Shown piece by piece: positions 46,174 through 55,125 of a stretch of 64,000 nt of DNA; position 1 is the stretch's first letter, and every line of letters starts with the position of its first letter. The translations under genes were made by a program, and so were the position numbers. Location: positions 4,340,001 to 4,404,000 of the forward strand of contig NZ_CP189882.1 of assembly GCF_052050035.1 (NCBI RefSeq), given 5' to 3'. The notes under the pieces were generated by a model. The model searched no databases and was not told the DNA's origin. It saw only the letters and a program-made list of their open reading frames with translations. Source of the stretch: Symbiopectobacterium purcellii_A. GTDB taxonomy: Bacteria > Pseudomonadota > Gammaproteobacteria > Enterobacterales > Enterobacteriaceae.

Positions 46174-47191
46174 TTATCCTATCCTGACGCTGTGTGGCAT
46201 ACCCAACAACGTCATACGGTTCAGCGCTTTGACCATCGCTATGGCTTCACCTACTTGAGCCTCATAGTCACGCAGGCTCAGATGGCCACCCAGCAAAGTT
46301 TTTATGCGGAACATCGCTGTTTCTGCCACTGAACGCCGGTGATAACCCACTTTCTTTTTCCACATATCATTACTCCCGCTCAGACGCTGATTCGCCACCG
46401 CATGGTTACGTTCATGGTACTTGTCCGGCCAGTATTTGGCTCCGCTTCGCGGCGGGATAAGGGGCCTGATTTTCTTTCTTAGCAACGCATCGTGGCAGTA
46501 ACGGGCGTCATAAGCACCGTCTGCTGACACTTCCCTGATTTTTCGGTGGGTTTGGTTAATCAGGCCCGGCAGTGCCTGCGCATCTGTCGTTCCGCTGAGC
46601 GATAAGTCGGCACAGATAATCTCATGCGTCGCACTGTCTGCTGCCAGATGAAGCTTGCGCCACACTCTTCGTCTGTCAGCCCCATGCTGCCTGACTTTCC
46701 ATTCACCTTCGCCAAAGACCTTCAGACCGGTACTGTCGATGACCAGATGCGAGATTTCACCACGCGTTGGCGTTTTTATGCTGATACTGACGGTTTTTGC
46801 CCGCCTACTGACCAGAGAGTAGTCCGGGCAGCGCAGTGGCAGGCTCATCAGTGTAAAAACCGAGTCGACAAAGCCCTGTAATGCCCGGAGCGACAGGTTA
46901 AACACGCGCTTTATCATCAAAACCGTGGTATAGCCAACCGACTTAAAAATGATTACATCCTATGCCCTGATATGCGGCAAAGAAGCATAGCTGGCTGTTA
47001 TCAAAATAATGTCGCTTGGCTATAACAGCCATATCGGTGTAGTAAAGCGGCCGACCACGACCTTCAGGCGAAGAACTGTCAGTCCATGCAGCGATGGCCG
47101 ACTCATCAAGCCAGACCGTCAGGGAGCCGCGTTGTCTGAGTGCTTTGTTGTAGGTGGGCCAGTTGGTGATTTTAAACTTTTGCTTTGCCAT
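46174..47191 (-). pseudogene. IS903-type transposase, interrupted by MITE-C
   Basis: Begins MAKQKFKITNWPTYNKALR at 47191; the MITE cuts after YYTDMAV; continues VLMIKRVFNLSLRALQG to the stop at 46174. Confidence 0.9.
46931..47022 (-). mobile_element. MITE-C copy 7
   Basis: 92 bp, TA flanks, in an IS903-type transposase gene. Confidence 0.92.
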
Positions 47192-47267
47192 GGGGAGCTG
47201 CTATCGGGAGCGATGATAGTGCTTTGATCCGGCGATCCCCTGAAAATTCGATTTATTCAACAAAGCC

Positions 47268-47828
47268 ATTCTCTGGACAAAGCGCGGAGCCGCTAGGCAT
47301 GCCAAGATGCTCGAGACAGATAAGGCATGGGATGTGTTCGAGCAACTGGAAGATTGCTACTTCAATGCTGCACGTGCTAACAATCCGCTACGTTACCAGC
47401 CAGAAGCCCGAGAGCCACTAACTGCCGACGATACATCCCATCTTTCACGGCTCATATGGGGGATGTCGAACGGCTTCCGATTCGAGCGCTCATGGAGCAA
47501 TGCCATATGGCATGCACTGCGCTATGCGGCGGGCGTCTCTTCCCCACAGCATTTTGGCGTCAGTCATATCCCGCTCCTCGCGGAAGAGTGCCAGCGTATT
47601 TACAGTTTCACGAATGCGCTGAAAGAGGTCATGTACGATGCTGAAAAGCAAGCTGTCCGACGAGTTCTCAAGAATCGTGAGGATGCTGACGCCGTAGTAT
47701 CTGAAATGAAACAGCTGCTTGATGAAACCAATCAATCGCACAATCTGTTGCTGACGAATACCTTAGCACGATGGCAACAAGCGGATATCCAGCAGTTTCT
47801 ACAACGCCATTATAGCCAACCGACTTAA
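47268..47828 (+). pseudogene. Unrecognised gene, 5' end lost to an IS, last codons altered by MITE-C
   Basis: The frame is open from the IS903-type end (47268) and reads WTKRGAARHAKMLETDK, then a mostly helical, soluble protein (DDTSHLSRLIWGMSNGF, RSWSNAIWHALRYAAGV, QCHIPLLAEECQRI-like, NREDADAVVSEMKQLLDE). A MITE-C enters at 47813; without it the gene would read QQFLQRHYNS and stop. The 3' end is thus nearly natural, while the 5' end is missing or uses the ATG at 47307. I do not recognise the family. The strong promoter and small RNA that follow could suggest plasmid origin (inference). Confidence 0.5.
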
Positions 47829-47904
47829 AAATGATTACATCCTATGCCCTGATATGCGGCAAAGAAGCATAGCTGGCTGTTATCAAAATAATGTCGCTTG
47901 GCTA
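47813..47904 (-). mobile_element. MITE-C copy 8
   Basis: 92 bp, TA flanks, inserted six bases before the likely original stop codon of the gene upstream. Confidence 0.92.
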
Positions 47905-47919
47905 TAACTCTTGACGTTA

Positions 47920-47939
47920 AATAACTGATCAAACGATCA
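47920..47939. promoter_or_regulatory. 20-bp palindrome, possible operator
   Basis: AACTGATC AAAC GATCAGTT, a perfect inverted repeat directly upstream of the promoter at 47949-47977. Spacing and symmetry suit a dimeric repressor. Confidence 0.5.
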
Positions 47940-47948
47940 GTTAAATTC

Positions 47949-47977
47949 TTGACGTGAGCACCTGAGCTACATATAAT
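47949..47977 (+). promoter_or_regulatory. Near-consensus sigma-70 promoter
   Basis: TTGACG, a 17-bp spacer and TATAAT. One of the strongest promoter matches in the window; it drives the short transcript described next. Confidence 0.75.
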
Positions 47978-47983
47978 TTGCCC

Positions 47984-48045
47984 ATGCTGCGGCAAAAGCG
48001 CGCAGGACATGAAGCCTCAACTCCCTATGGTGGTTTGGGCTTTTT
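47984..48045 (+). ncRNA. Candidate small RNA ending in a terminator
   Basis: Transcription from the promoter above would start near 47984. It would meet, about 55-60 nt later, a stem-loop (AAGCC...GGCTT with inner AAC...GTT pairs) followed by seven T. No open frame of note lies in between. It has the size and form of antisense copy-control or regulatory RNAs; the target is unknown. Confidence 0.5.
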
Positions 48046-48101
48046 TTGATATTAGTTAGCGTCAAAATGCATTCTAATCCACATGAAAGCCTAAACTAAA
48101 A

Positions 48102-48719
48102 ATGGATATTAATATGCATATTGCTTCATATTCTAACGGTAGTATTATTTACCAAAAAGATGGATGGTCATCACCTACTTCTGGTTCATCATTAAATGAA
48201 CAGCCACATGTTCTGTCAAAAAGCATTCATAGAGTCCAAAACAAATTTATATTTCCTGAACGTAAAATTTCTTTGTGGACACAGTGTAAGAAAAAAATAG
48301 GAGCCATGTTTCAAAAAATCATAAGTGTATTTCAGGCTTCGCCTCCTGATACATTTCCTCAATCGCAGGCATGCAACGATGCATCAACAAAAGTTCCTAG
48401 AATTGCCTCTTTTAAAGAAAATACCGAACTTCTGTATAAAGAAAAACCGACACCTAAACCACGCACAAAAATCACTTGTTCTGCTATAGTAGAACATCAT
48501 GATGTTATTAACAAAAAGCCTATTCCGACTCCAAGAAAACGCCTAATTGAAGCACAAAAGACAAACATGCAACAACCTTTCGTAGAGAGTCATCCTTCTG
48601 CAAAGGAAAATCGCAAAACTATATATCAGAGTACGGGCGTAAAACCGGACGTAAAACATGAAAAAGTTCGAGGAAAAAAGGTTGCTGATCTCGTAGCACA
48701 TTTTCAGAATCTAAAATAA
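48102..48719 (+). CDS. Proline-rich effector candidate with two PxPxPR motifs
   Basis: 205 residues, AT-rich, no signal peptide or membrane span, basic overall. The N-terminus is Ser-rich (ASYSNGSIIYQKDGWSSPTSG), as in type III substrates. KPTPKPRTK (P116-R121) and KPIPTPRKR (P140-R145) both fit Px(P/A)xxR, the motif bound by SH3 domains of the CIN85/CD2AP type. The C-terminus KKVADLVAHFQNLK forms an amphipathic helix. I recognise no homologue. A role in host cells is inferred from composition, motifs and context. The leader lacks a clear ribosome-binding site. Confidence 0.6.
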   Translation: MDINMHIASYSNGSIIYQKDGWSSPTSGSSLNEQPHVLSKSIHRVQNKFIFPERKISLWTQCKKKIGAMFQKIISVFQASPPDTFPQSQACNDASTKVPRIASFKENTELLYKEKPTPKPRTKITCSAIVEHHDVINKKPIPTPRKRLIEAQKTNMQQPFVESHPSAKENRKTIYQSTGVKPDVKHEKVRGKKVADLVAHFQNLK

Positions 48720-48720
48720 T

Positions 48721-48823
48721 TATACTCAACAAACTTCAAAATGCACGCCTAGGCCACGCGAGAGACTTACTGCCCGTGGCTCTTGTTGGACAAGCAGATG
48801 CATCTTGAAGTACGTTGAGTATA
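48721..48823. repeat. 103-bp imperfect palindromic repeat
   Basis: TATACTCAAC-A-ACTTCAA-ATGCA at the left and its near complement (21 of 25 positions) at the right. The form is like the palindromic dispersed repeats of Serratia, Yersinia and Pectobacterium (TATAC...CTTCAA...TGCA type). It follows the effector gene directly. Confidence 0.65.
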
Positions 48824-48867
48824 GATGAAATATCATCAAATTTAATTAATAATATATTTCATTTTAA

Positions 48868-48893
48868 GGCTACGCTCCGGCGCGGCCTTTTTT
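48868..48893 (+). terminator. Intrinsic terminator
   Basis: GGC-TA-CGC-TCCG-GCG-CG-GCC stem followed by six T. It would end transcription from the effector candidate. Confidence 0.75.
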
Positions 48894-48956
48894 ATTTCCC
48901 TTTCAATAATATATCGCCATCCCTGCCGGGAGGTGAGGGTATGACACGAATGAGCA

Positions 48957-49129
48957 GGCTTTGTTGAATAATAGGGAATAATGCTGTTATGACACGCCTT
49001 TTTTGGATTAAAATGCTGATCGCTCCGGGATGCATCACTACGCTCTGGATGTAACATACTGATTTTACCTCAAGGGAATCCGCAGCCTTTATGGCTGCGC
49101 AGAATAATATCTATTTATTCAACAAAGCC
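48957..49129 (+). mobile_element. MITE-B copy 2 (173 bp)
   Basis: Appears identical to copy 1; duplication GAATGAGCA at 48948-48956 and 49130-49138. 49139-49276 holds no gene. Confidence 0.92.
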
Positions 49130-49939
49130 GAATGAGCACTCTCTACAGCAGGCTTTCATACGGAAGCGGGACGGGCTTAATGGGCCTTGGCGCGTCCGGT
49201 GCGTGTCAAGGTAGTTGTCGCCCCAGTTGATTCATTCGGCCTGTTTTTCCCGTTCCGGATTTAGCCACACTTCGTCGCCCCATTCCCACTCGAAACGCAA
49301 CAAAACGGTAGAGGCTTATGCCACCAGTAAGTGCGTTAAAAATACCTCATTGGGAGAACGATAGCCCAGCGATTTTCTGCCCCTTGTATTGAGTATGTGT
49401 TCGAGTTCGGCAATCTTACGATGACTGACCTGACTGAAGTCTGTTCCCTTTGGGTAAAAACGTCGTATCAGCCCGTTGGTGTGCTCATTCAAGCCCCTCT
49501 CCCAGGAATGATAAGGATGGGCAAAGTAGACCTGCGCCCCTGTGATTTGAGTAATTTGCTCGTGCAGAGCGAATTCAGGGCCGTTATCAGCTGTTAGGGT
49601 CTTAAACTTGCAAAAGGTATTAGCTTCAATGTCCCTGAAAGCAGCAACCACAGTCTCCGCACGCTTATTAGGCAGTTTGCGAATGATGACGGTTTTCAAT
49701 GCTTTATCTACGATGGTTAACAAGAATGACTTCTGGTCTTTGCCAAAAATAGTGTCAATTTCGAAGTGGCCAGGCTCCTGTTTAAGCTCGGCTTGAGCTG
49801 GGCGATACTCAATACCAACACGGTTGGGAATAGGGCCTGATTTGAGGTTTTCGGCATTGTACCTGTAACGTTTTCCCCGATGAGGAAGTTGCTGATATAG
49901 CTCCCCGCCAGCCTGTCTCTCCTGCAGGATATAGCGATA

Positions 49940-50819
49940 TAGCCAAGCGACTTAATTTTGATTACACCATATGGACTGAGAACAAACTCTCTGTATCGCA
50001 ACCCATCTCTCTTTTTTTGCTTTTTGCTTGTGCCCATTTATGCTCAATTGGGTTAAGATCTGGCGAATATGTAGGCAAATACTCCACCATATACCCTGCA
50101 TCGATGATGACTTGTTGAATATTATGTTTTTTGTGAAAAGTGGCATTGTCCATCATGATTACACTGTTTTTAGGGAGTACTGGGATAAGGACTTGTGTGA
50201 CCCAGGCATAGAAAACATCGCTGTTAATATTGATATCAAATAATCCGATAGCAAACAGCGTTGTGCCTAATAAAGCGCCGATAACATTTGTTCTTCCCCT
50301 AGCTCCCCAGTTCTTCAGGCCAAAACACCGTTGACCTTTTGGGGAATAGCCGTGAGTCCGTGGGGCATCGTGTGAAAAACCACTTTCATCAATAAAAACA
50401 ATAGGTTTACCTTCTTTTTCATACTGTTGTTTTTTTTGTTGAAATCCCTGCCGGGCGTTTTCGTCGGCTTTCGGATGACGTAGCGTTTTTTTTATAGGTC
50501 AATCCCAGCTTTTTAAGCGCTTGCCAAATGGCCTTCTGACAAACGCCAAAACGCTCTGCACGTTCTTTTTGGTAAGCATCTGGATATTGTTCAACATCTT
50601 TTATCAACTCGGATTTATCGATCTTTCGCTGACGCGTGGTCGATGCTTTTGACTCTATTTGATTAATCCAACGCGATACAGAGGCAGGGCCAATCCGAAA
50701 TTGCTTCGCTGTTTCTCGGATACTCAACCCTTCGTTTTTCCGTGTAGATATCACTTTACGTCTAAAATCAATTGAATAGCTCATTTAAATAATGTAATCA
50801 AAATTAAGTCGTTTAGCTA
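49940..50819 (-). mobile_element. IS630 copy F (880 bp)
   Basis: TA on both sides within the IS30. Confidence 0.93.
49962..50784 (-). CDS. IS630 transposase in two frames
   Basis: Helix-turn-helix frame 50419-50784, catalytic frame to 49962; DDE motifs intact. Confidence 0.8.
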
Positions 50820-51262
50820 TATAGCGTATTCTTGCTGACAGATATACCGAATTCCAGGTGCAAACGGCCACTGATAATTTCAGGTGAAGAGTGAGTGGAA
50901 AGCGCCTGCCTGATGAAGTTCTGAATGTGTGGCTCCAACGGGTAAAAAGCATTGTTTGGCAGAGGCTTATGACGGCGTTCCCGGGCCAGAGTGTCCGCCC
51001 TTCTACAGCAGTAGACACCATTGAAAGTAGGGTCGGTATTGCGTCTGAGTTCCCTGCTGATGGTCGAGCGAGGCAGAGCAAGCTCTCTGGCGATGGTAGC
51101 TTGGTTGACACCTTCACCACGCCGCTTTTCGATGTAGAACCGTTCTTTCTGAGTCAGATGTTTTCCCTGCATGCAACAGGCTCTCCAGTATGGCCAGAAC
51201 GGTGATTTTATCCGACTCTGGCAAGTGGGTCACTTTGTTGCGTTTCGAGTGGGAATGGGGCA

Positions 51263-51819
51263 TTGATATTCCAAATCTGCTCAATAGGCAGTTCGCTGTT
51301 ACCAAGCCTGACCAGGTTTGGTGCGGCGATGTAACCTATATTTGGACAGGCGCCCGATGGGCGTATCTGGCGGTGGTATTAGATTTATTTGCCCGAAAAC
51401 CCGTGGGTTGGGCAATGTCGTTTTCGCCAGATTCAGAATTAACAGCCAAAGCACTACAAATGGCTTGGGAACTGCGTGGGCATCCCAAACAAGTCATGTT
51501 TCATAGTGACCAAGGAAGCCATTACACCAGTCGTCAGTATAGGCAGGCATTGTGGCGTTATCAGATGACCCAAAGTATGAGTCGCAGAGGAAATTGTTGG
51601 GATAATAGTCCGATGGAGCGATTCTTCCGTAGTCTGAAGACTGAATGGGTGCCAACGACTGGCTACCAAAGCTTTAGTACTGCTCAATCATCCATTATTC
51701 GCTACATAACCCATTATTATAGCGATGTCAGACCTCACTGGTATAACGGTGGGTTAACACCAAATGAATCAGAACGGCTGTTCCATCAACAGTCAGGTAG
51801 GGTGGCCAAATTTAGTTGA
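51263..51819 (+). pseudogene. IS3-group OrfB, 5'-truncated
   Basis: All three DDE residues present; frame open from the IS30 junction to the stop. No native start remains. Confidence 0.8.
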
Positions 51820-51828
51820 CCACTACAG
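51263..51828 (+). mobile_element. IS3-group element, orfB 3' part
   Basis: Starts in orfB right after the IS30 end and runs to the IS terminus at 51828. The coding part (51263-51819) includes VWCGDVTYIWTGA, FHSDQGSHYTSRQ and CWDNSPMERFF but lacks the N-terminal third. Confidence 0.85.
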
Positions 51829-51830
51829 TA

Positions 51831-51922
51831 TAGCCAAGCGACATTATTTTGATAACAGCCAGCTATGCTTCTTTGCCGCATATCAGGGCATAGGATGTAA
51901 TCATTTTTAAGTCGGTTGGCTA
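51831..51922 (+). mobile_element. MITE-C copy 9
   Basis: 92 bp with TA flanks, but the left neighbour is an IS3 end and the right neighbour an IS30 interior, so this is a recombination junction. Confidence 0.9.
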
Positions 51923-52070
51923 TAGTGTCAATTTCGAAGTGGCCAGGCTCTTGTTTAAGCTCGGCTTGAGCTGGGCGATACTCAATACCAACACGGTTGG
52001 GAATAGGGCCTGATTTGAGGTTTTCGGCATTGTACCTGTAACGTTTTCCCTGATGAGGAAGTTGCTGATA
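51923..52070 (-). mobile_element. IS30 internal fragment
   Basis: Matches the region around RGKRYRYNAENLKSGPIPNR of the IS30 protein; bounded by MITE-C and IS630 copy G. Confidence 0.85.
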
Positions 52071-52950
52071 TAGCTAAACGACTTAATTTTGATTACATTA
52101 TTTAAATGAGCTATTCAATTGATTTTAGACGTAAAGTGATATCTACACGGAAAAACGAAGGGTTGAGTATCCGAGAAACAGCGAAGCAATTTCGGATTGG
52201 CCCTGCCTCTGTATCGCGTTGGATTAATCAAATAGAGTCAAAAGCATCGACCACGCGTCAGCGAAAGATCGATAAATCCGAGTTGATAAAAGATGTTGAA
52301 CAATATCCAGATGCTTACCAAAAAGAACGTGCAGAGCGTTTTGGCGTTTGTCAGAAGGCCATTTGGCAAGCGCTTAAAAAGCTGGGATTGACCTATAAAA
52401 AAAACTCTACGTCATCCGAAAGCCGACGAAAACGCCCGGCAGGGATTTCAACAAAAAAAACAACAGTATGAAAAAGAAGGTAAACCTATTGTTTTTATTG
52501 ATGAAAGTGGTTTTTCACACGATGCCCCACGGACTCACGGCTATTCCCCAAAAGGTCAACGGTGTTTTGGCCTGAAGAACTGGGGAGCTAGGGGAAGAAC
52601 AAATGTTATCGGCGCTTTATTAGGCACAACGCTGTTTGCTATCGGATTATTTGATATCAATATTAACAGCGATGTTTTCTATGCCTGGGTCACACAAGTC
52701 CTTATCCCAGTACTCCCTAAAAACAGTGTAATCATGATGGACAATGCCACTTTTCACAAAAAACATAATATTCAACAAGTCATCATCGATGCAGGGTATA
52801 TGGTGGAGTATTTGCCTACATATTCGCCAGATCTTAACCCAATTGAGCATAAATGGGCACAAGCAAAAAGCAAAAAAAGAGAGATGGGTTGCGATACAGA
52901 GAGTTTGTTCTCAGTCCATATGGTGCAATCAAAATTAAGTCGCTTGGCTA
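52071..52950 (+). mobile_element. IS630 copy G (880 bp)
   Basis: TA flanks; left neighbour IS30, right neighbour IS66. Confidence 0.93.
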
Positions 52951-52964
52951 TACCTGCAGGCTGA
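52106..52964 (+). CDS. IS630 transposase in two frames, extended C-terminus
   Basis: As copy A, but the stop codon TAA has become CAA, so the catalytic frame reads through the IS end to 52964 (adding QSKLSRLAIPAG). Confidence 0.75.
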
Positions 52965-53077
52965 ACGGTGTGGAACCGGAAGCGTGGTTGCGCTATGTGC
53001 TGGGGCATATCCAGGACTGGCCGGTGAACGGGATCCGGGATCTTCTGCCGTGGAAAACCGATCTTAAATCTGTATAG
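52953..53077 (+). pseudogene. IS66 transposase C-terminal fragment
   Basis: TCRLNGVEPEAWLRYVLGHI, then QDWPVNGIRDLLPWKTDL, matches the conserved C-terminal element of IS66-family TnpC. Only about 40 codons remain. Confidence 0.8.
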
Positions 53078-53131
53078 GCGTCAATACGGTCTATATGTGA
53101 CGCTTACCGTTGCTGAGCGTGTTGAGTGATT

Positions 53132-53767
53132 TCAGGCGTAAACCTTGTCACCGAACTCGCACAAATCTTCAATCAGGCAGGAGCCGCAGCGTGGTTTACG
53201 GGCAATACAGGTGTAACGTCCGTGCAGAATTAGCCAGTGGTGGCAGTCGATTTTGAATTCTGCGGGCACCACCTTCAATAGCTTTTCTTCTACCGTATCC
53301 ACGTTTTTTCCCGGCGCAAAACCGGTGCGGTTGCATACACGAAAAATGTGCGTGTCAACGGCGATGGTGGGCCAACCAAAGGCGGTGTTTAACACCACAT
53401 TGGCGGTTTTTCGGCCGACACCGGGCAGCGCTTCCAGCGCTTCGCGATTTTCTGGCACCTGCCCCTGATGCTTGTCTAACAGAATCCGGCAGGTCTTGAT
53501 GATGTTTTCAGCCTTGCTGTTAAACAGGCCGATGGTGCGGATATAATCTTTCACCCCGTCCACGCCAAGCGCCAATAAAGCTTCTGGCGTGTTGACTACC
53601 GGGTAGAGTTTTGCCGTGGCCTTATTCACGCTGACGTCCGTGGCCTGTGCGGATAGCAGTACGGCAATCAGCAGCTCGAACGGTGTCTGAAAGCGTAGTT
53701 CGGTGGTCGGATGTGGATTCGCATCGCGCAGACGACGCAAGATTTCGCCGCGTTTTTCCTTGTTCAT
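53132..53767 (-). CDS. nth: Endonuclease III
   Basis: 211-residue DNA glycosylase/AP lyase removing oxidised pyrimidines. The helix-hairpin-helix LPGVGRKTANVVLNTAFG carries the catalytic Lys, VDTHIFRVCNR the catalytic Asp, and CIARKPRCGSCLIEDLC (C-x6-C-x2-C-x5-C) binds the [4Fe-4S] cluster. It is the last gene of the rsx operon, 16 bp after rsxE, as in E. coli. Intact. Confidence 0.97.
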   Translation of the reverse strand: MNKEKRGEILRRLRDANPHPTTELRFQTPFELLIAVLLSAQATDVSVNKATAKLYPVVNTPEALLALGVDGVKDYIRTIGLFNSKAENIIKTCRILLDKHQGQVPENREALEALPGVGRKTANVVLNTAFGWPTIAVDTHIFRVCNRTGFAPGKNVDTVEEKLLKVVPAEFKIDCHHWLILHGRYTCIARKPRCGSCLIEDLCEFGDKVYA

Positions 53768-53783
53768 CGTCTTGTCCTTGTGC

Positions 53784-54488
53784 TTATGGTGCGATTCCGG
53801 TCAGCTTATCAACAGCTGTGACGCTCTGTTTTGTCTCACTGACAGCGCGGCGGCGTTTCATTTTTTCGTCAATCAGGTACTTGGCGGCAAGCAACAGCGC
53901 CAAGCCAATAAACGCCCCCGGCGGCAGCATGGCCAGTAAGAAAGGGGTATCAACCTGGATCACTTCAATGCGCAGCACCTTGGCCCAATCGCCGAGCAGT
54001 AGGTCTGCACCGTCAAATAAGGTGCCGTTACCCAGCAATTCGCGCAGCGAACCCAAGACGAACATAGTACAGGTCGCCCCCATACCCATGGCGAAACCAT
54101 CCAACGCCGACAGGGCCACAGGGTTTTGCGCCGCATAGGCTTCCGCACGGCCAATAACCAAACAGTTAGTGACGATCAGCGGAATAAAAATGCCCAGCGA
54201 CTGGTATAAGCCATAGGCGTAGGCGTTAATCAACATTTCCACCGAGCTGACCACGGCCGCAATAATCATCACATAAATAGGGATGCGGATTTCAGACGGT
54301 ACCCAACGGCGCATAGCGGAAATCGCTGCATTGGTACAGGTCAGTACCAGCGTGGTGGCTAACCCTAAGCCCAATGCGTTGGTGGCCGTGGAGGTGACGG
54401 CCAGCAGCGGACACATGCCTAACAGTTGCACCAGCGCCGAATTGTTTTTCCAAAGCCCCTGTGCCAGAAGGTGGTTCACTTCACTCAT
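53784..54488 (-). CDS. rsxE: Electron transport complex subunit RsxE
   Basis: 234 residues from the ATG at 54488 (MSEVNHLLAQGLWKNNSALVQ), matching E. coli RsxE. Six hydrophobic spans; NNSALVQLLGMCPLLAVT at the start and TLFDGADLLLGDWAKVLR late. Membrane subunit of the Rsx (Rnf) complex, which uses NADH to reduce SoxR or ferredoxin-type partners. The start lies two bases after the rsxG stop. Confidence 0.95.
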   Translation of the reverse strand: MSEVNHLLAQGLWKNNSALVQLLGMCPLLAVTSTATNALGLGLATTLVLTCTNAAISAMRRWVPSEIRIPIYVMIIAAVVSSVEMLINAYAYGLYQSLGIFIPLIVTNCLVIGRAEAYAAQNPVALSALDGFAMGMGATCTMFVLGSLRELLGNGTLFDGADLLLGDWAKVLRIEVIQVDTPFLLAMLPPGAFIGLALLLAAKYLIDEKMKRRRAVSETKQSVTAVDKLTGIAP

Positions 54489-54489
54489 G

Positions 54490-55116
54490 TTACTCTGCTC
54501 CACAATTCGGCAATGTTGCCAGGCGCGCCGTGAGGGTCTGCATAAAAAGCGCAGTCCGTTTGCTTGCGTTTACCACGGCACGGGGCGTGATGGTGGCGCC
54601 GGTGAACTGATCGTATTCACCGCCATCCTTTTTAACAGCCCATTGACGATCGTCAGCACCTTGCACGGTGCGCCCTGTAAAACGGGTTATCCAGTCGGAT
54701 ATCCGCAGATCAATTTTGTCGCCCAGACCTGGTGTTTCATGATGCTCAGTCACCCGAACACCGAGTACCTTACCATGGAAATCGGCCCCTATCAGCAGAT
54801 GAATGGCACCGGAATAGCCATCCGGTGCGCTGGATTCAATGGCTGCTGCCACCGGCGTATCACCTTTGCGAGCAATATAGAGATGGCGCGCGGATGTCGT
54901 GCCCAGCGCCACATCGGTGACAAGGTAACATTCTTGCAGAATATTGTTGTCGTAAATATCCGGCGGAATCACCTGATCCAGCAATGCCTTTTGTTGCAAC
55001 TGCGCCTGATGGGCAATGGTAGGTTTGGTCAGGGTATTGACCATGGCTGTCAAGCCGGTGGTCAAGGCGGCAAACAGCGCCAGCGTGGTCGCGTGACGTC
55101 GCATCGTACTGATCAT
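54490..55116 (-). CDS. rsxG: Electron transport complex subunit RsxG
   Basis: 208 residues. One N-terminal membrane anchor, then a periplasmic FMN-binding domain: HHETPGLGDKIDLRISDWI and the flavin-attachment site DQFTGATITPRAVV, where FMN joins the Thr of TGAT by a phosphoester bond. Nine bases follow rsxD. Confidence 0.95.
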   Translation of the reverse strand: MISTMRRHATTLALFAALTTGLTAMVNTLTKPTIAHQAQLQQKALLDQVIPPDIYDNNILQECYLVTDVALGTTSARHLYIARKGDTPVAAAIESSAPDGYSGAIHLLIGADFHGKVLGVRVTEHHETPGLGDKIDLRISDWITRFTGRTVQGADDRQWAVKKDGGEYDQFTGATITPRAVVNASKRTALFMQTLTARLATLPNCGAE

Positions 55117-55125
55117 GCTATTTCC

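Larger units (their letters stand above)
46118..47267 (-). mobile_element. IS903-type element interrupted by MITE-C
   Basis: Both inverted repeats present. The MITE-C at 46931-47022 splits the gene, and the flanks show no 9-bp duplication. Confidence 0.92.
49316..51172 (-). pseudogene. IS30 transposase, interrupted by IS630
   Basis: N-terminal part 51172-50820, C-terminal part from 49939 to the stop at 49316; otherwise like 11347-12415. Confidence 0.88.
49277..51261 (-). mobile_element. IS30 element split by IS630 copy F
   Basis: Termini at 49277 and 51261. The left flank is unique DNA; the right flank is an IS3 fragment. Confidence 0.9.

Noticed and set aside
51263..51819. Intact IS3 transposase
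   Set aside because: Although long and open, it lacks its N-terminal third and begins at an IS30 junction.
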